64,000 nt of DNA from Flavobacterium piscis (GCF_001686925.1 NZ_LVEN01000035.1:310001-374000), one strand, 5' to 3'. Shown: positions 9,664-19,869, counted from the stretch's first letter. Numbers and translations are program-made. The notes: a model not told the origin generated them from the sequence alone.

Positions 9664-11049
9664 ATGAAATACAGAATAGAAAAAGATACCATGGGCGAAG
9701 TACAAGTCCCAGCAGATAAATATTGGGGAGCACAAACAGAACGTTCAAGAAATAATTTCAAAATTGGCGCTTCGGCATCAATGCCACAAGAAATCATAGA
9801 AGGTTTCGCTTATCTAAAAAAAGCAGCCGCCTATGCCAATGCCGATTTAGGCGTTTTACCAGCCGAAAAACGTGACGCTATTGCAGCCGTTTGCGACGAA
9901 ATTCTTGCCGGACAATTAAAGGATGAATTTCCGTTAGTGATTTGGCAAACCGGCTCAGGAACCCAAAGCAACATGAACGTGAATGAAGTTGTCGCCAATC
10001 GCGCACAAGTTTTAAAAGGATTTAATATTGGCGAAGGAGAACCTTTTATCAAAGCCAATGACGATGTAAACAAATCACAATCATCAAACGACACCTTCCC
10101 TACCGCCATGCATATCGCAGCATATAAAATGGTAATTGAAACCACCATTCCCGGAGTCGAAAAACTGCACGCAACTCTAGCTGCAAAAGCAACAGAGTTT
10201 AAAGACGTTGTAAAAATTGGCCGTACACACCTTATGGATGCTACACCATTAACTTTAGGACAGGAAATTTCAGGTTACGCCGCTCAATTATCTTTTGGAT
10301 TAAAAGCGCTTAAAAATACTTTGGCACATCTTTCAGAAATTGCTCTTGGAGGAACCGCAGTAGGAACCGGACTAAATACACCAAAAGGTTACGATGTAAA
10401 AGTTGCCGAATACATCGCAAAATTCACCAGCCTGCCTTTCGTTACAGCCGAAAATAAATTCGAAGCTCTGGCTGCACACGATGCGATTGTTGAAACACAC
10501 GGAGCATTAAAACAATTGGCAGTTTCACTAAACAAAATAGCAAACGACATCAGAATGCTGGCTTCAGGACCACGTTCCGGAATTGGAGAAATTCATATTC
10601 CCGAAAACGAACCAGGATCCTCAATCATGCCCGGAAAAGTAAATCCAACGCAATGCGAAGCCTTAACAATGGTTTGCGCACAAGTAATAGGAAATGATAT
10701 GGCAATTGCCGTTGGCGGAATGCAGGGACATTATGAACTAAATGTCTTTAAACCTGTTATGGCTGCAAACTTCCTGCAATCAGCAAGACTCTTAGGAGAT
10801 GCCTGCGTTTCATTCGATGAACATTGCGCTCAGGGAATCGAACCCAACTATAAAAGAATCAAAGAATTGGTAGACAACTCACTGATGCTGGTTACGGCTT
10901 TAAACACCAAAATAGGTTATTATAAAGCAGCCGAAATTGCTCAAACCGCTCACAAAAACGGAACAACGCTTAAAGACGAAGCTGTTCGTTTGGGTTACGT
11001 AACTCCAGAGGATTTTGATGCGTGGGTAAAACCGGAGGAGATGGTTTAG
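9664..11049 (+). CDS. fumC: Fumarate hydratase class II
   Basis: Fumarate/malate interconversion in the TCA cycle; a homotetrameric cytosolic enzyme. At 461 aa it has standard length. Diagnostic segments of the fumarase/aspartase superfamily are intact: TGSGTQSNMNVNEV (near 100), SSNDTFPTAMH (near 140), GRTHLMDATP (near 187, with the catalytic-region His) and the signature GSSIMPGKVNPTQCE (near 318, mobile loop with catalytic Ser). GKVNPTQCEA and the absence of aspartase-specific features favour fumarase over aspartate ammonia-lyase. Monocistronic, followed by a strong terminator. Confidence 0.95.
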   Translation: MKYRIEKDTMGEVQVPADKYWGAQTERSRNNFKIGASASMPQEIIEGFAYLKKAAAYANADLGVLPAEKRDAIAAVCDEILAGQLKDEFPLVIWQTGSGTQSNMNVNEVVANRAQVLKGFNIGEGEPFIKANDDVNKSQSSNDTFPTAMHIAAYKMVIETTIPGVEKLHATLAAKATEFKDVVKIGRTHLMDATPLTLGQEISGYAAQLSFGLKALKNTLAHLSEIALGGTAVGTGLNTPKGYDVKVAEYIAKFTSLPFVTAENKFEALAAHDAIVETHGALKQLAVSLNKIANDIRMLASGPRSGIGEIHIPENEPGSSIMPGKVNPTQCEALTMVCAQVIGNDMAIAVGGMQGHYELNVFKPVMAANFLQSARLLGDACVSFDEHCAQGIEPNYKRIKELVDNSLMLVTALNTKIGYYKAAEIAQTAHKNGTTLKDEAVRLGYVTPEDFDAWVKPEEMV

Positions 11050-11123
11050 ATAATTATAAATTGTGAATTGTTAATGGTAAATTATTCCAAACAATCGATG
11101 CATATACTTTATCCATAGTTAAC

Positions 11124-11163
11124 AAAAAAGAGCTTTCTAAATAATAGAAAGCTCTTTTGTTAT
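11124..11163 (+). terminator. Terminator after fumC
   Basis: 14-bp stem AAAAGAGCTTTCTA / TAGAAAGCTCTTTT with a short loop. Near-palindromic, so it may serve the convergent gene as well. Confidence 0.85.
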
Positions 11164-11230
11164 ATTCAATACTGTACTCTGAAGATTAAAATCAATTAAC
11201 AATTCATAATTAACAATTTATAATTATGAA

Positions 11231-12433
11231 TTATTTCCCGTCTACATAATCTTGTAAATAACTAAACCTTTCGGTTAGTTTTCCTTTCTCTGTTATTTTA
11301 GCACGTTGTAAAATTCCGTCTTTATCTCCATTGAAGAAAGCAGGAATAACATGTTCCATAAATTGCTCTCCAAAACCTTCGCTGGCATCTTTAGGGATTT
11401 CGCAAGGTAAATTATCGACTGCCATAACTACAACAGCTGCAGGATGAAACACCTCAACTTCTCTGTCTTCTAAAGGAAAATAACCATAGATAGGCTCTTC
11501 AATTGTCGACGAACGCAAAGTACAGGCAATTGGCCCCTTCACATCACAAGAAATATCAGCCACAACTTTTAGTTTGCAATCACTGGCATTCAACATTTCT
11601 CTCGTTAAAATCATTGGAGCGCCAGTAGCATAAAAATGCCCTGCAAAATAAATATCCGAAACTTTAGTAAACTTTTCAAAATCAGAAACGTACTCATCAG
11701 GATGGGCTACAAAATCTCTAAAATCAATAACCTCTCCGTCTATCCTTTTATTATATTCTAAAACATCCAATTGAATATAGACAGGTTGAGCATAGTTTTT
11801 AGTCAGATAATTTTCGATTGTAATTTCCTTAACTTTAATAGCATCCAGAATTTCTTTGGCGCCGCTGCCTACTTTTCCGGTTCCGGTCAGGACGAATTTT
11901 AATGCAGGCAAATTAAGACGCTTCAAATGCATGATCAAGGCATCTTTTCCGGCAAGAGTTTCTGCTTTGGGCAATTTAAACAATTCAAATTTTATCCCAA
12001 AAGCACGAATTCCATTATAAACACCAACCATTCCGGCGTATTTTCCAAAACCAATTAAGCGACGGTTTTGATCATCAACAATAGTTTCATGATCGTACAG
12101 ATCGATGTTTTTTTCTAAAATTGCTTTCAACAATTTCTGGTTATAAGGCTGTTTCTTTATTGTATGCGAAAAAAAGAAATACGCTTTATTTGGAATCAAA
12201 TTTTCTACAGGAACTTCTTTTACCCCAAATAAAACATCAGAGCCAGAAACATCGTCTGTCACAGTGATTCCCATACTTTTATATTGAACATCAGAAAAAA
12301 TCCTAATATCAGAACTTTCTACCTCAACAACAGCATCATGATAGGTTTGTTTCAGTTTTGCAAGTTCATTTGGTGAAAATACAACACGTCGATCCGGTGG
12401 ATTTTTTCTTTCTTTTATAATTCCAAATTTCAT
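11231..12433 (-). CDS. Saccharopine dehydrogenase (lysine-forming)/alanine dehydrogenase-like NAD-dependent oxidoreductase
   Basis: 400-aa protein of the AlaDh/PNT superfamily. N-terminal domain begins GIIKERKNPPDRRV, matching the lysine-forming saccharopine dehydrogenase/AlaDH catalytic domain. The nucleotide-binding domain carries LTGTGKVGSGAKEIL (near 182) as a variant glycine-rich loop, and ADISCDVKGPIACT (near 293) fits the second conserved block. Bacterial members of this type occur in flavobacteria, where the true substrate is not settled. Monocistronic, converging on fumC; no lysine-pathway neighbour. Confidence 0.75.
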   Translation of the reverse strand: MKFGIIKERKNPPDRRVVFSPNELAKLKQTYHDAVVEVESSDIRIFSDVQYKSMGITVTDDVSGSDVLFGVKEVPVENLIPNKAYFFFSHTIKKQPYNQKLLKAILEKNIDLYDHETIVDDQNRRLIGFGKYAGMVGVYNGIRAFGIKFELFKLPKAETLAGKDALIMHLKRLNLPALKFVLTGTGKVGSGAKEILDAIKVKEITIENYLTKNYAQPVYIQLDVLEYNKRIDGEVIDFRDFVAHPDEYVSDFEKFTKVSDIYFAGHFYATGAPMILTREMLNASDCKLKVVADISCDVKGPIACTLRSSTIEEPIYGYFPLEDREVEVFHPAAVVVMAVDNLPCEIPKDASEGFGEQFMEHVIPAFFNGDKDGILQRAKITEKGKLTERFSYLQDYVDGK

Positions 12434-12670
12434 TTATAGCAGATTAAAATAATTATTAATATAACTTTTTTACTTAAATTTGTTTCAAATGTAACAAATT
12501 TAGTTAAATTTTTGTTGTGAAAATACAATTAAGAATGTTTTAAAACCGTTAGAAGCTGAATAACAATCAACTAATTAAACTACGTCTTAATATTTTGTTA
12601 AAATAGTCTTTTTAAACAGTAAAAAAAGACAAAACATAAATATTGAATTCTATATATTTGTTTTTAAAGA

Positions 12671-13876
12671 ATGATGAAAATGAGCCTCCTTAAAAAAACA
12701 AATATACCACAAATACTTTTCTCAATACTAGTTTTAACCTCTTGTGGTAAAGACAAAAAAACACAAACAGATACAACAGCAGAAGTCGAAGATACTTTAC
12801 CTAAAATGAAACCATTAGCAAATGAAACTAAAATTTCACAAGCTTATATCAATTCAGTTGCCGGAAGAATAAATCACTTTTACACAAAAAACTGGCCGAA
12901 CAATAGTATGAACGGAAGTTTTTTAGTGGCCAAAAATGGTCAGATTATCTTTGAAAGATATAATGGTTTCGCCAATAAAAATAAAGAAACGAAAATAACA
13001 GCAGAAACTCCGGTGCAAATTGCTTCTGTAAGTAAAGTTTTGACTGCAACAGCAGTTTTAAAATTGGTCAATGCAGGTAAAATTGATTTGGATCAAAAAG
13101 TAAACACTATTTTAAAAACATTTCCTTACCCGGAATGTACCATTCGAATGTTATTATCTCACAGAAGCGGAATGCGTAATTACGCTTATTTCACAGACAG
13201 AGACAAGTCGGTTTGGGACAGACACAATCAACTGACCAATAAAGATATTCTTGATATTTTAGCTACCAAAGATATTGGATTAGAAGCTAAAACCGGAACA
13301 CGTTTTAGTTATTGCAATACTAATTATGCAATGCTTGCGCTTATTATCGAAAAAATTACGGGTCTATCATACAAAGAAGCGATGTCTCAGATGATTTTTA
13401 AACCTTTAGGCATGACGCATACTTATGTTTTTGATGATGATAAGGACAGAAAAAAAATCGTTCCTTCTTATAAAGGTAATGGTGTCGAAATTGGTTTTGA
13501 TTACCTGGATAATGTTTACGGAGATAAAAACGTATTTTCGACTGCAAGAGACCTTTTAAAATTTGACCGCGCCAGAAATGCTCCCGGATTTTTAAAACCT
13601 GAACTTTTAAAACAAGTTTATACCGGTTATAGTAATGAAAGAAAAGGTACCAAAAACTACGGTTTAGGTATTAGAATGATCAATTGGGACACGGGCCAAA
13701 ATTATTACTTTCACAACGGTTGGTGGCATGGTAATACCTCATCTTATATTCCGTTAATGAAAGAGCATGTTACCATTATTGCTTTATCGAATAAAATGAC
13801 AACGAAAACCTATGCAGTTCGTAAATTGGCTCCTATTTTTGGAGATTATCCGTTTAATTTCAAGGATGAAGAATAA
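12671..13876 (+). CDS. Serine hydrolase lipoprotein (beta-lactamase/penicillin-binding-protein-like fold)
   Basis: Probably exported lipoprotein, 401 aa. The N-terminus has a lipobox LTSC with Cys25. The class C beta-lactamase-like domain (about 60-390) shows the nucleophile motif SVSK (SxxK) and the YCN motif (YxN) in correct order; a C-terminal HNGWWHG segment fits the third motif region. The family includes D-aminopeptidases, esterases and PBP-like enzymes, so substrate is open. Three in-frame ATGs lie at 12671, 12674 and 12680; the -7 box TATATTTG at 12653-12660 makes a very short leader, so the third is equally plausible. Confidence 0.82.
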   Translation: MMKMSLLKKTNIPQILFSILVLTSCGKDKKTQTDTTAEVEDTLPKMKPLANETKISQAYINSVAGRINHFYTKNWPNNSMNGSFLVAKNGQIIFERYNGFANKNKETKITAETPVQIASVSKVLTATAVLKLVNAGKIDLDQKVNTILKTFPYPECTIRMLLSHRSGMRNYAYFTDRDKSVWDRHNQLTNKDILDILATKDIGLEAKTGTRFSYCNTNYAMLALIIEKITGLSYKEAMSQMIFKPLGMTHTYVFDDDKDRKKIVPSYKGNGVEIGFDYLDNVYGDKNVFSTARDLLKFDRARNAPGFLKPELLKQVYTGYSNERKGTKNYGLGIRMINWDTGQNYYFHNGWWHGNTSSYIPLMKEHVTIIALSNKMTTKTYAVRKLAPIFGDYPFNFKDEE

Positions 13877-13922
13877 TATTATTTTTCTGAAAAATTTATT
13901 ACAAAACTAACTTCAAATAGTA

Positions 13923-13930
13923 TAAATTTG
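13923..13930 (+). promoter_or_regulatory. tmRNA promoter -7 box
   Basis: TAAATTTG matches TAnnTTTG and lies 13 nt before the mature 5' end of ssrA. Confidence 0.65.
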
Positions 13931-13943
13931 CAAACTCATTTTT

Positions 13944-14337
13944 GGGGTCGACTGGTTTTGACAGCAAGTCGAATTGAAAAGTAAGCACGTCGAGCATTGA
14001 GACCTTGCTCGTAAATATAAGATCTTACAATTTTACACGGCGAAAATAACTACGCTTTAGCTGCATAATCCGAATTATAGTAAGATTAAGCCACGTCCCT
14101 ATCAGATAGGGAAGCTGGATTCTCCTTGAAAGCCTTGGTTTGTGGCGGTCAGTCCAGGGGAACCGTAAAAATAGACCTAGATTTCCATGAGCTTCGGGTG
14201 GAGATCGAAATTAAGAAGATAAGTGTTGAGTGGTTGTTCCTGACCTAGCTCAACAACGAAAATCCAATCAGGAAATAAACGTGTAGAAAGCTCTTTAGTT
14301 GCTTGTTTGGACCCGGGTTCGATTCCCGGCGACTCCA
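13944..14337 (+). ncRNA. ssrA: tmRNA (transfer-messenger RNA)
   Basis: One-piece tmRNA for ribosome rescue. The 5' GGGGTCG pairs with 3' CGACTCC to form the tRNA-like acceptor stem, and the T-arm GGGTTCGATTCCC is present near 14314. The mRNA-like part encodes GENNYALAA (resume codon GGC at 14039, stop TAA at 14066-14068), the tag expected for Flavobacterium-type Bacteroidota. The discriminator A is at 14337; CCA is not encoded. This locus is a common integration site elsewhere, but no integrase or duplicated 3' end lies next to it here. Confidence 0.96.
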
Positions 14338-14375
14338 CAAAAAGGAAGATATTTAGATATATCTTCCTTTTTTTA
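14338..14375 (+). terminator. Terminator of ssrA
   Basis: AAAGGAAGATAT / ATATCTTCCTTT stem with T-run immediately after the tmRNA 3' end. Confidence 0.85.
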
Positions 14376-14501
14376 TTTCAGATCAAACCATAAATAATAG
14401 CTGCATTAAATTACCAATCCCAAGAACTTTGTTATAGATAAATTAAATTCAAAACTTTTATCTAATATTATTTATACTTTTGCACTTTACTTTCCCATAG
14501 A

Positions 14502-16487
14502 ATGAACAATTCCCAACCTACACCCCACAACGAACTTGAACGTCTGGCAGCATTAAAACGCTATAACATTCTTGATACGTTACCTGAACATACTTTTGAT
14601 GATGCAACCAAACTGGTTTCTTATATCTGCAGTGTGCCTATCGCTCATATTTCATTTATAGACCGGGATCGACAATGGTTTAAATCTGAAATAGGAATTG
14701 GCGTATCTGAAGTGCCTCGTGAAATTAGCTTTTGCCGCTATACTATTATGGAATCTGAAATGGTTGAAATAAGCGACACTCATTTAAACGAAAGATTTAA
14801 AGACGATCCTAATGTTGTCGACGGTTTCAAAGTTAGGTTTTATGCCGGAGTTCCGCTTACAACTCCTGATGGATATAATATAGGAACCATTTGCGCCATA
14901 GATCATGTCGCTAAAGAACTTAATGAAAGCCAACGAAATGCACTTTCTATTATTGCAAGGCACGTTATCAACCAATTAGAATTAGGAACAAAGAATAATG
15001 AACTGGCAAAGCAGAAAAAAATTGCCGAACGTGCAGTATTGGCAAAAGATAGTTTTTTGGCCAATATGAGCCATGAAATCAGGACGCCTTTAAACGCGAT
15101 AATTGGTTTTACAGATCTTTTGGCTCAAACAAAACTAAACGATGTTCAGCGTGATTATATTAATAGTGTTCAGGTTGCAGAAGAAAACTTGCTCTTGATC
15201 ATTAATGATATTCTAGATCTTTCTAAAATTGAATCGGGTAATTTGATGATTGATGCACAGCCATTCAATTTAAAAAAAACACTTAAACATGTTTATGATT
15301 TATTAAAAGTAAAAGTTCCTGAAACTGTAGAATTTAATCTTTTTCTGGATGCTGATATGCCTGAAATTGCAATTGGCGATCAGGGAAGACTCAACCAAAT
15401 ACTGGTAAACCTTGCCGGTAATGCGCTAAAATTTACTGAAGAAGGTGAAGTAACTATCTCTGTAAAAAAAGTGAATGAAACTGCCGATGATTATTCGCTT
15501 AGATTTTCTGTTAAAGATACCGGAATAGGTATACCGGAGAAAAAACTTAAAACGATTTTCGAACGATTTACACAAGCAGAAGAAAGTACGACAAGAAAAT
15601 TTGGCGGTACAGGGCTTGGCCTTAACATTGTAAAACAGCTCATTGAATTACAAAATGCCGAAATTCATGTAAAAAGTAGACAAGGCGTTGGTTCTGAATT
15701 TTTCTTTGTAATTACTTACAAAAAAGCAAATTACATTGAGACAGCAGACGAACCATCAGCAGAATATAATCCCGGTAAACTAAAAATACTTCTTTGTGAA
15801 GACAATGCTTTAAATCAGAAACTGGCAAAAATCGTTATTCATAATTTTGGTTTTGAACTGGATACTGCCGAAAATGGTGAAATTGGCATCGATCTTTTAT
15901 CAAAAAATAAATATGATTTGGTTTTAATGGATCTTCAAATGCCTGTTAAAGACGGTTATCAAACTACGCATCATATCAGAAATAAAATGAATTTAAGCAT
16001 TCCTATTATTGCCATGACCGCACACTCTCTTGTAGGTGAGCAAGAACGTTGTTATAAAGAAGGAATGAATGCTTATGTGCCAAAACCTTTTAAACAGGAA
16101 GCACTTTTAGAAGCTATAAAAACAGCACTAAACAAAGATATTTCTCCTGTTTTGAAGAGAAAAATAGATTTGTCATTTCTGGATGAAGTATCGGGCGGTG
16201 ACCCAAAATTTAAGCAGGATATGATTGGTCTTTTTCTGGAAAAAATTCCCAATGAAGTAATTCAACTAAGCGAGGCATTTCATAACAAAAATAATGCTGA
16301 AGTACTCAGACTTTCTCATATTATGAAATCCAGTTTAGACATCTTTATGCTAAATGACCTTAGTAATTATTTATCGATTATTGAGAAAGAAGCCCAAGTT
16401 GGGCAATTTAGCGCAGAAACTGTCACTATGATTTCTGTCTTAGATCAGGAAATCAGTGAAGCAATTAAATCTTTAAAGGAAATATAA
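14502..16487 (+). CDS. GAF-domain hybrid sensor histidine kinase with receiver and HPt domains
   Basis: Cytosolic phosphorelay kinase, 661 aa, no membrane segment or signal peptide. Order: GAF sensor (about 15-165), a short linker, HisKA with SHEIRTPLNA (phospho-acceptor His near 190), HATPase_c with N box VNLAGNALKFTEEG and DTGIGIP/GGTGLGLNI, a receiver domain starting LLCEDNALNQ (near 430) with acceptor Asp in VLMDLQMP (near 475), and a C-terminal HPt domain with LSHIMKSS (near 604). All phosphotransfer residues are intact. The -7 box TACTTTTG at 14475-14482 sits 20 nt before the ATG. No dedicated response regulator is adjacent, so its output is unknown. Confidence 0.92.
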   Translation: MNNSQPTPHNELERLAALKRYNILDTLPEHTFDDATKLVSYICSVPIAHISFIDRDRQWFKSEIGIGVSEVPREISFCRYTIMESEMVEISDTHLNERFKDDPNVVDGFKVRFYAGVPLTTPDGYNIGTICAIDHVAKELNESQRNALSIIARHVINQLELGTKNNELAKQKKIAERAVLAKDSFLANMSHEIRTPLNAIIGFTDLLAQTKLNDVQRDYINSVQVAEENLLLIINDILDLSKIESGNLMIDAQPFNLKKTLKHVYDLLKVKVPETVEFNLFLDADMPEIAIGDQGRLNQILVNLAGNALKFTEEGEVTISVKKVNETADDYSLRFSVKDTGIGIPEKKLKTIFERFTQAEESTTRKFGGTGLGLNIVKQLIELQNAEIHVKSRQGVGSEFFFVITYKKANYIETADEPSAEYNPGKLKILLCEDNALNQKLAKIVIHNFGFELDTAENGEIGIDLLSKNKYDLVLMDLQMPVKDGYQTTHHIRNKMNLSIPIIAMTAHSLVGEQERCYKEGMNAYVPKPFKQEALLEAIKTALNKDISPVLKRKIDLSFLDEVSGGDPKFKQDMIGLFLEKIPNEVIQLSEAFHNKNNAEVLRLSHIMKSSLDIFMLNDLSNYLSIIEKEAQVGQFSAETVTMISVLDQEISEAIKSLKEI

Positions 16488-16530
16488 ATCCTACTTTAGT
16501 ACCAACTTAAATAAAGCGTAAAGCAAAAAA

Positions 16531-17988
16531 GTGGAAAATCAACAAAACAGCTGGACTACTTGTCCGGAATGTCAGGGACGCGGCAAAAAAAGCCGAAGAA
16601 TCAGCAAGAAAGCGCGACTGCTCTACCAGATTGCTCTCGATCAATTTGAAAAAACAAACGAAGGAACGGCTCCGGTTTATCCTAAAGGTAATTTATATGT
16701 ATGCCTGAACTGTAATGGCTCAGGTTTGATTGCATCAGCCAATGCTCCTGTTGCAGATACAGAAAATTATCCGCATGTTGCTATTATTGGCGGTGGTATT
16801 GGCGGTGTGGCTTTGGCCGTTGCCTGCTTACATCGCGGAATTCCTTTTACTCTTTATGAACGTGATCATAACTTCGAAGCCCGATCTCAGGGTTACGGAC
16901 TTACTTTGCAGCAAGCCAGTAAAGCCATAGAAGGATTGGGTATTTTCTCTCTGAAAGATGGTGTGGTTTCAACAAGGCATTTGGTACATACCACAGAAGG
17001 AAAAGTCATTGGTGAATGGGGAATTAGAAAATGGTTACAATCCGATACTAAAACGGCGAATAAACGAACCAATGTACATATCGCAAGACAATCATTACGA
17101 TTGGCATTACTGGAACAACTTGGAGGTCATGATTTTGTACAATGGGGACATCAATTGATTGATTTTAAAACAAACAAAAACGAAGGTATTGATTTAAAAT
17201 TTCAGGTAAACGGTGAAATAAAAAACGTAAAAGCCGATCTTTTGGTTGGAGCCGATGGTATTCGAAGTTCGGTACGAAGATTACTGATTGGTGAAAACAT
17301 TACACCTTTGCGTTATCTGGAGTGTATCGTGATATTGGGCATTTGTCCATTAAAAGCTCTTGACGGAATTGATAGTGATTTACTGGATTCTGCAACCGTA
17401 TTTCAAACCGCTAACGGCAATGAGCGTATTTACATAATGCCTTATACCGCAGATTCTGTAATGTGGCAGCTTAGTTTTCCAATGCCGGAAGAAGAAGCCA
17501 AAACGCTTAGTGCTCAGGGAACTCAGGCGCTTAAGGAAGAAGCAAGCCGAAGAACGCAATGGCACGATCCTATCCCTCAGATTATAGCAGGGACTCAGGA
17601 AGCGCAGATTTCCGGTTATCCTGTTTACGATCGGGAATTACTCGATTCTACATTATTACCGAAAGCCAAACAAGTAACTTTGATTGGAGATGCAGCGCAC
17701 CCAATGAGTCCGTTTAAAGGGCAAGGTGCCAATCAGGCGCTGCTGGATGCCCTTGCTCTCGCTCGTGGCATTTCGAAAGGATGCAGACCATTGTCGCAAT
17801 GGAGAAAAGCAGGCATACGAGAAAGTGTCTTAAATGATTTTGAATCTGAAATGTTAGAAAGAAGTGCCATCAAAGTAAAAGATTCTGCAGAAGCTGCACA
17901 GTTCCTGCATTCAGAAATTGTACTTCATGAAGGTGACGAGCCAAGAGGAAGGTGTATAAAGAAAAAAGAAGATGATTTAAAACAATAA
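16531..17988 (+). CDS. FAD-dependent monooxygenase with N-terminal DnaJ-like zinc finger
   Basis: 485-aa flavoprotein. An N-terminal zinc-binding stretch of about 75 residues has two CxxCxGxG-type knuckles, CPECQGRG and CLNCNGSG, as in DnaJ. It is fused to a group A aromatic-hydroxylase-type FAD domain: IIGGGIGG (GxGxxG), the DG motif VGADGIRSSVRR and the GD motif GDAAHPMSPFKGQGANQ. Start is GTG at 16531; the zinc knuckles require this upstream start. TetX-like and salicylate-hydroxylase-like relatives exist; substrate unknown. The zinc finger fusion is unusual and may mediate protein binding or be an orphan domain. Confidence 0.85.
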   Translation: MENQQNSWTTCPECQGRGKKSRRISKKARLLYQIALDQFEKTNEGTAPVYPKGNLYVCLNCNGSGLIASANAPVADTENYPHVAIIGGGIGGVALAVACLHRGIPFTLYERDHNFEARSQGYGLTLQQASKAIEGLGIFSLKDGVVSTRHLVHTTEGKVIGEWGIRKWLQSDTKTANKRTNVHIARQSLRLALLEQLGGHDFVQWGHQLIDFKTNKNEGIDLKFQVNGEIKNVKADLLVGADGIRSSVRRLLIGENITPLRYLECIVILGICPLKALDGIDSDLLDSATVFQTANGNERIYIMPYTADSVMWQLSFPMPEEEAKTLSAQGTQALKEEASRRTQWHDPIPQIIAGTQEAQISGYPVYDRELLDSTLLPKAKQVTLIGDAAHPMSPFKGQGANQALLDALALARGISKGCRPLSQWRKAGIRESVLNDFESEMLERSAIKVKDSAEAAQFLHSEIVLHEGDEPRGRCIKKKEDDLKQ

Positions 17989-18008
17989 AATCTTAATATA
18001 ATTCGCAA

Positions 18009-18048
18009 AAAAAAGTGCAGTCGTCTTTTCAGGCAACCGCACTTTTTT
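18009..18048. terminator. Bidirectional terminator between convergent genes
   Basis: AAAAAGTGC / GCACTTTTT stem with a 20-nt loop and flanking A and T tracts, between the convergent monooxygenase and GH2 genes. Confidence 0.7.
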
Positions 18049-18066
18049 AATTATTTAAACTTTCTG

Positions 18067-19869
18067 TTATTTATACTCTTCCTCTTTTTGAGCGTACCAG
18101 TTTTTCATAACATAAAAAGCTTTCTTTTTGATTCCCTGATCAGAAATTAATCCTTTTCGGTTAAAGAAATCCTGAATATTAGGCAATTGTCTGCGTGGTG
18201 ATCTAAAATCGACTAAAATCCAAGGAGAAACTCCCGCCAAACCTTCTATACGATTGAACATTTGAGTGTTTTGAACATACAATTCTTCCTGATATTCTTC
18301 GTTCCAGCGCTCTTTTTTATCACCATGCAAACCTTGTAAAGCTTCTCCACCAAACTCACTGATAATAACGGGTTTGTTATACGGAATTATCCATTGCATG
18401 TCTTTACACGATTCGTTGGTTCCTCTGTACCAACCCAAATATTGGTTGAAACTCACAATATCTACATATTCGTTCATATTATCGTGAAGTGTATTTACGT
18501 TGTTCGGACTTTTGGTTACTTCCATCGCCATGCTTATTAAACGCGAATTATCCTGAGTACGTGCATATTTAGCCAGTTTACTCAAAAAGATATCTCTATC
18601 GTCACCATGCGGTGTTTCATTTGCAATGGACCAAATTACAATTCCACAACGGTTTTTATCCCTGTAAATCATATCGTGAAGCTGACGTTCGGCATTGGCG
18701 TAAGTATCTAGATTTGTCCATGAAATAGTCCAATACACCGGAACTTCAGACCAAATCATTAAGCCCATTTTTTCGGCTTGTTTTACCATATTTTCGTTAT
18801 GCGGATAATGCGCCAGACGTACATAATTACAACCTAATTCTTTTGCCCAGGTCAATAACGTAACCGCATCTTCTGTAGACCATGCTCTTCCCGATCGAAA
18901 TGGAGCTTCTTCATGAATACTGATACCGCGTAAAAAGACTTTCTTTCCGTTTAACAAAATTTCTTTTCCTTTTGTTTCAATAGTTCTAAAACCTATTTGA
19001 TCCGCAATACTTTCATCTGCTTTGTCAATGGTTACATCGTATACTTTTGGTTTTTCCGGAGTCCATAAAATGGGATTGGTTTTAATCTCAAAGTACGCCA
19101 TTCCTTTGGCATCTGTTGTGATGTTTTTCTTGATTTTAAGTTCCGGAATTTTTATCGAAACCGACTGATTTGCCGTTTCACTGTTCAATTTTACCCAGCC
19201 AGAAATTTTTGTTTTGTCCTTTTTATCCATCTGCACCAGATAATCTTCGATATAAGTATTGGGAACCTGGGCCAAAGTAACATCTCTGGTAATTCCGCCA
19301 TAATTCCACCAATCCATGTTTACAGTTGGCACATTATCTTTATGGCGTTTGTTATCTACTTTTACAACCACAAAATTATTTCCGTCGACTAATAAATCGG
19401 TTACATCAAAATTGAATGGTGTATAACCGCCAACATGACTTCCTGCCAATTTTCCGTTTACATATACTTTCGCATCATAATTAACTGCTCCAAAATGAAG
19501 AATACCTTTGCTTTGAGAATTCTTTTTATAACTAAAATCTTTCTCAAACCAAACCGTTCCTTCGTAAAAAAACAATCTTTCGTCTTTAGAATTCCAATCA
19601 GAAGGAATATCCATAGTAGCAGAAGTTGCAAAATTATATTCGGTCAACTCAGTGGTGTTGAATTTTTTATTTTGGAAAAATCCATTGTCTTTAAAAGGCA
19701 TAAGACGATAATCATAATATCCGTTTTCGAGCGGATCTACAATATAACTCCATTTTCCGTTTAGGTTGATGTTGTTTCGTGACGCAATATTCGCAAGTAA
19801 CGGAATTTCCTGCGCCATCATTTTCCCAAAAATCAGAAAAGTAAAACACAGCATTATTATTTTTCTCAT
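18067..19869 (-). CDS. Glycoside hydrolase family 2 enzyme (beta-glucuronidase/beta-galactosidase-like)
   Basis: Exported hydrolase, 600 aa, signal peptide ending near residue 19 (MMAQ). GH2 layout: N-terminal jelly-roll sugar-binding domain (about 35-200, with FHFGAVNYDAKVYVNG-like core), an immunoglobulin-like domain (about 205-300) and a TIM barrel (about 305-590). The acid/base Glu lies in IWSIANETPHG and the nucleophile Glu in VIISEFGGEA, so the enzyme should be active. The compact length and ISEFGGE context resemble beta-glucuronidases more than large beta-galactosidases. Last gene of the PUL; in a xylan context it could remove a glycosyl side chain. Confidence 0.85.
   Translation of the reverse strand: MRKIIMLCFTFLIFGKMMAQEIPLLANIASRNNINLNGKWSYIVDPLENGYYDYRLMPFKDNGFFQNKKFNTTELTEYNFATSATMDIPSDWNSKDERLFFYEGTVWFEKDFSYKKNSQSKGILHFGAVNYDAKVYVNGKLAGSHVGGYTPFNFDVTDLLVDGNNFVVVKVDNKRHKDNVPTVNMDWWNYGGITRDVTLAQVPNTYIEDYLVQMDKKDKTKISGWVKLNSETANQSVSIKIPELKIKKNITTDAKGMAYFEIKTNPILWTPEKPKVYDVTIDKADESIADQIGFRTIETKGKEILLNGKKVFLRGISIHEEAPFRSGRAWSTEDAVTLLTWAKELGCNYVRLAHYPHNENMVKQAEKMGLMIWSEVPVYWTISWTNLDTYANAERQLHDMIYRDKNRCGIVIWSIANETPHGDDRDIFLSKLAKYARTQDNSRLISMAMEVTKSPNNVNTLHDNMNEYVDIVSFNQYLGWYRGTNESCKDMQWIIPYNKPVIISEFGGEALQGLHGDKKERWNEEYQEELYVQNTQMFNRIEGLAGVSPWILVDFRSPRRQLPNIQDFFNRKGLISDQGIKKKAFYVMKNWYAQKEEEYK

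Noticed and set aside
13944..14337. tmRNA as attachment site of the tail island
   Set aside because: No integrase, no duplicated ssrA 3' end and 19 kb of unrelated PUL genes separate it from the tail locus.
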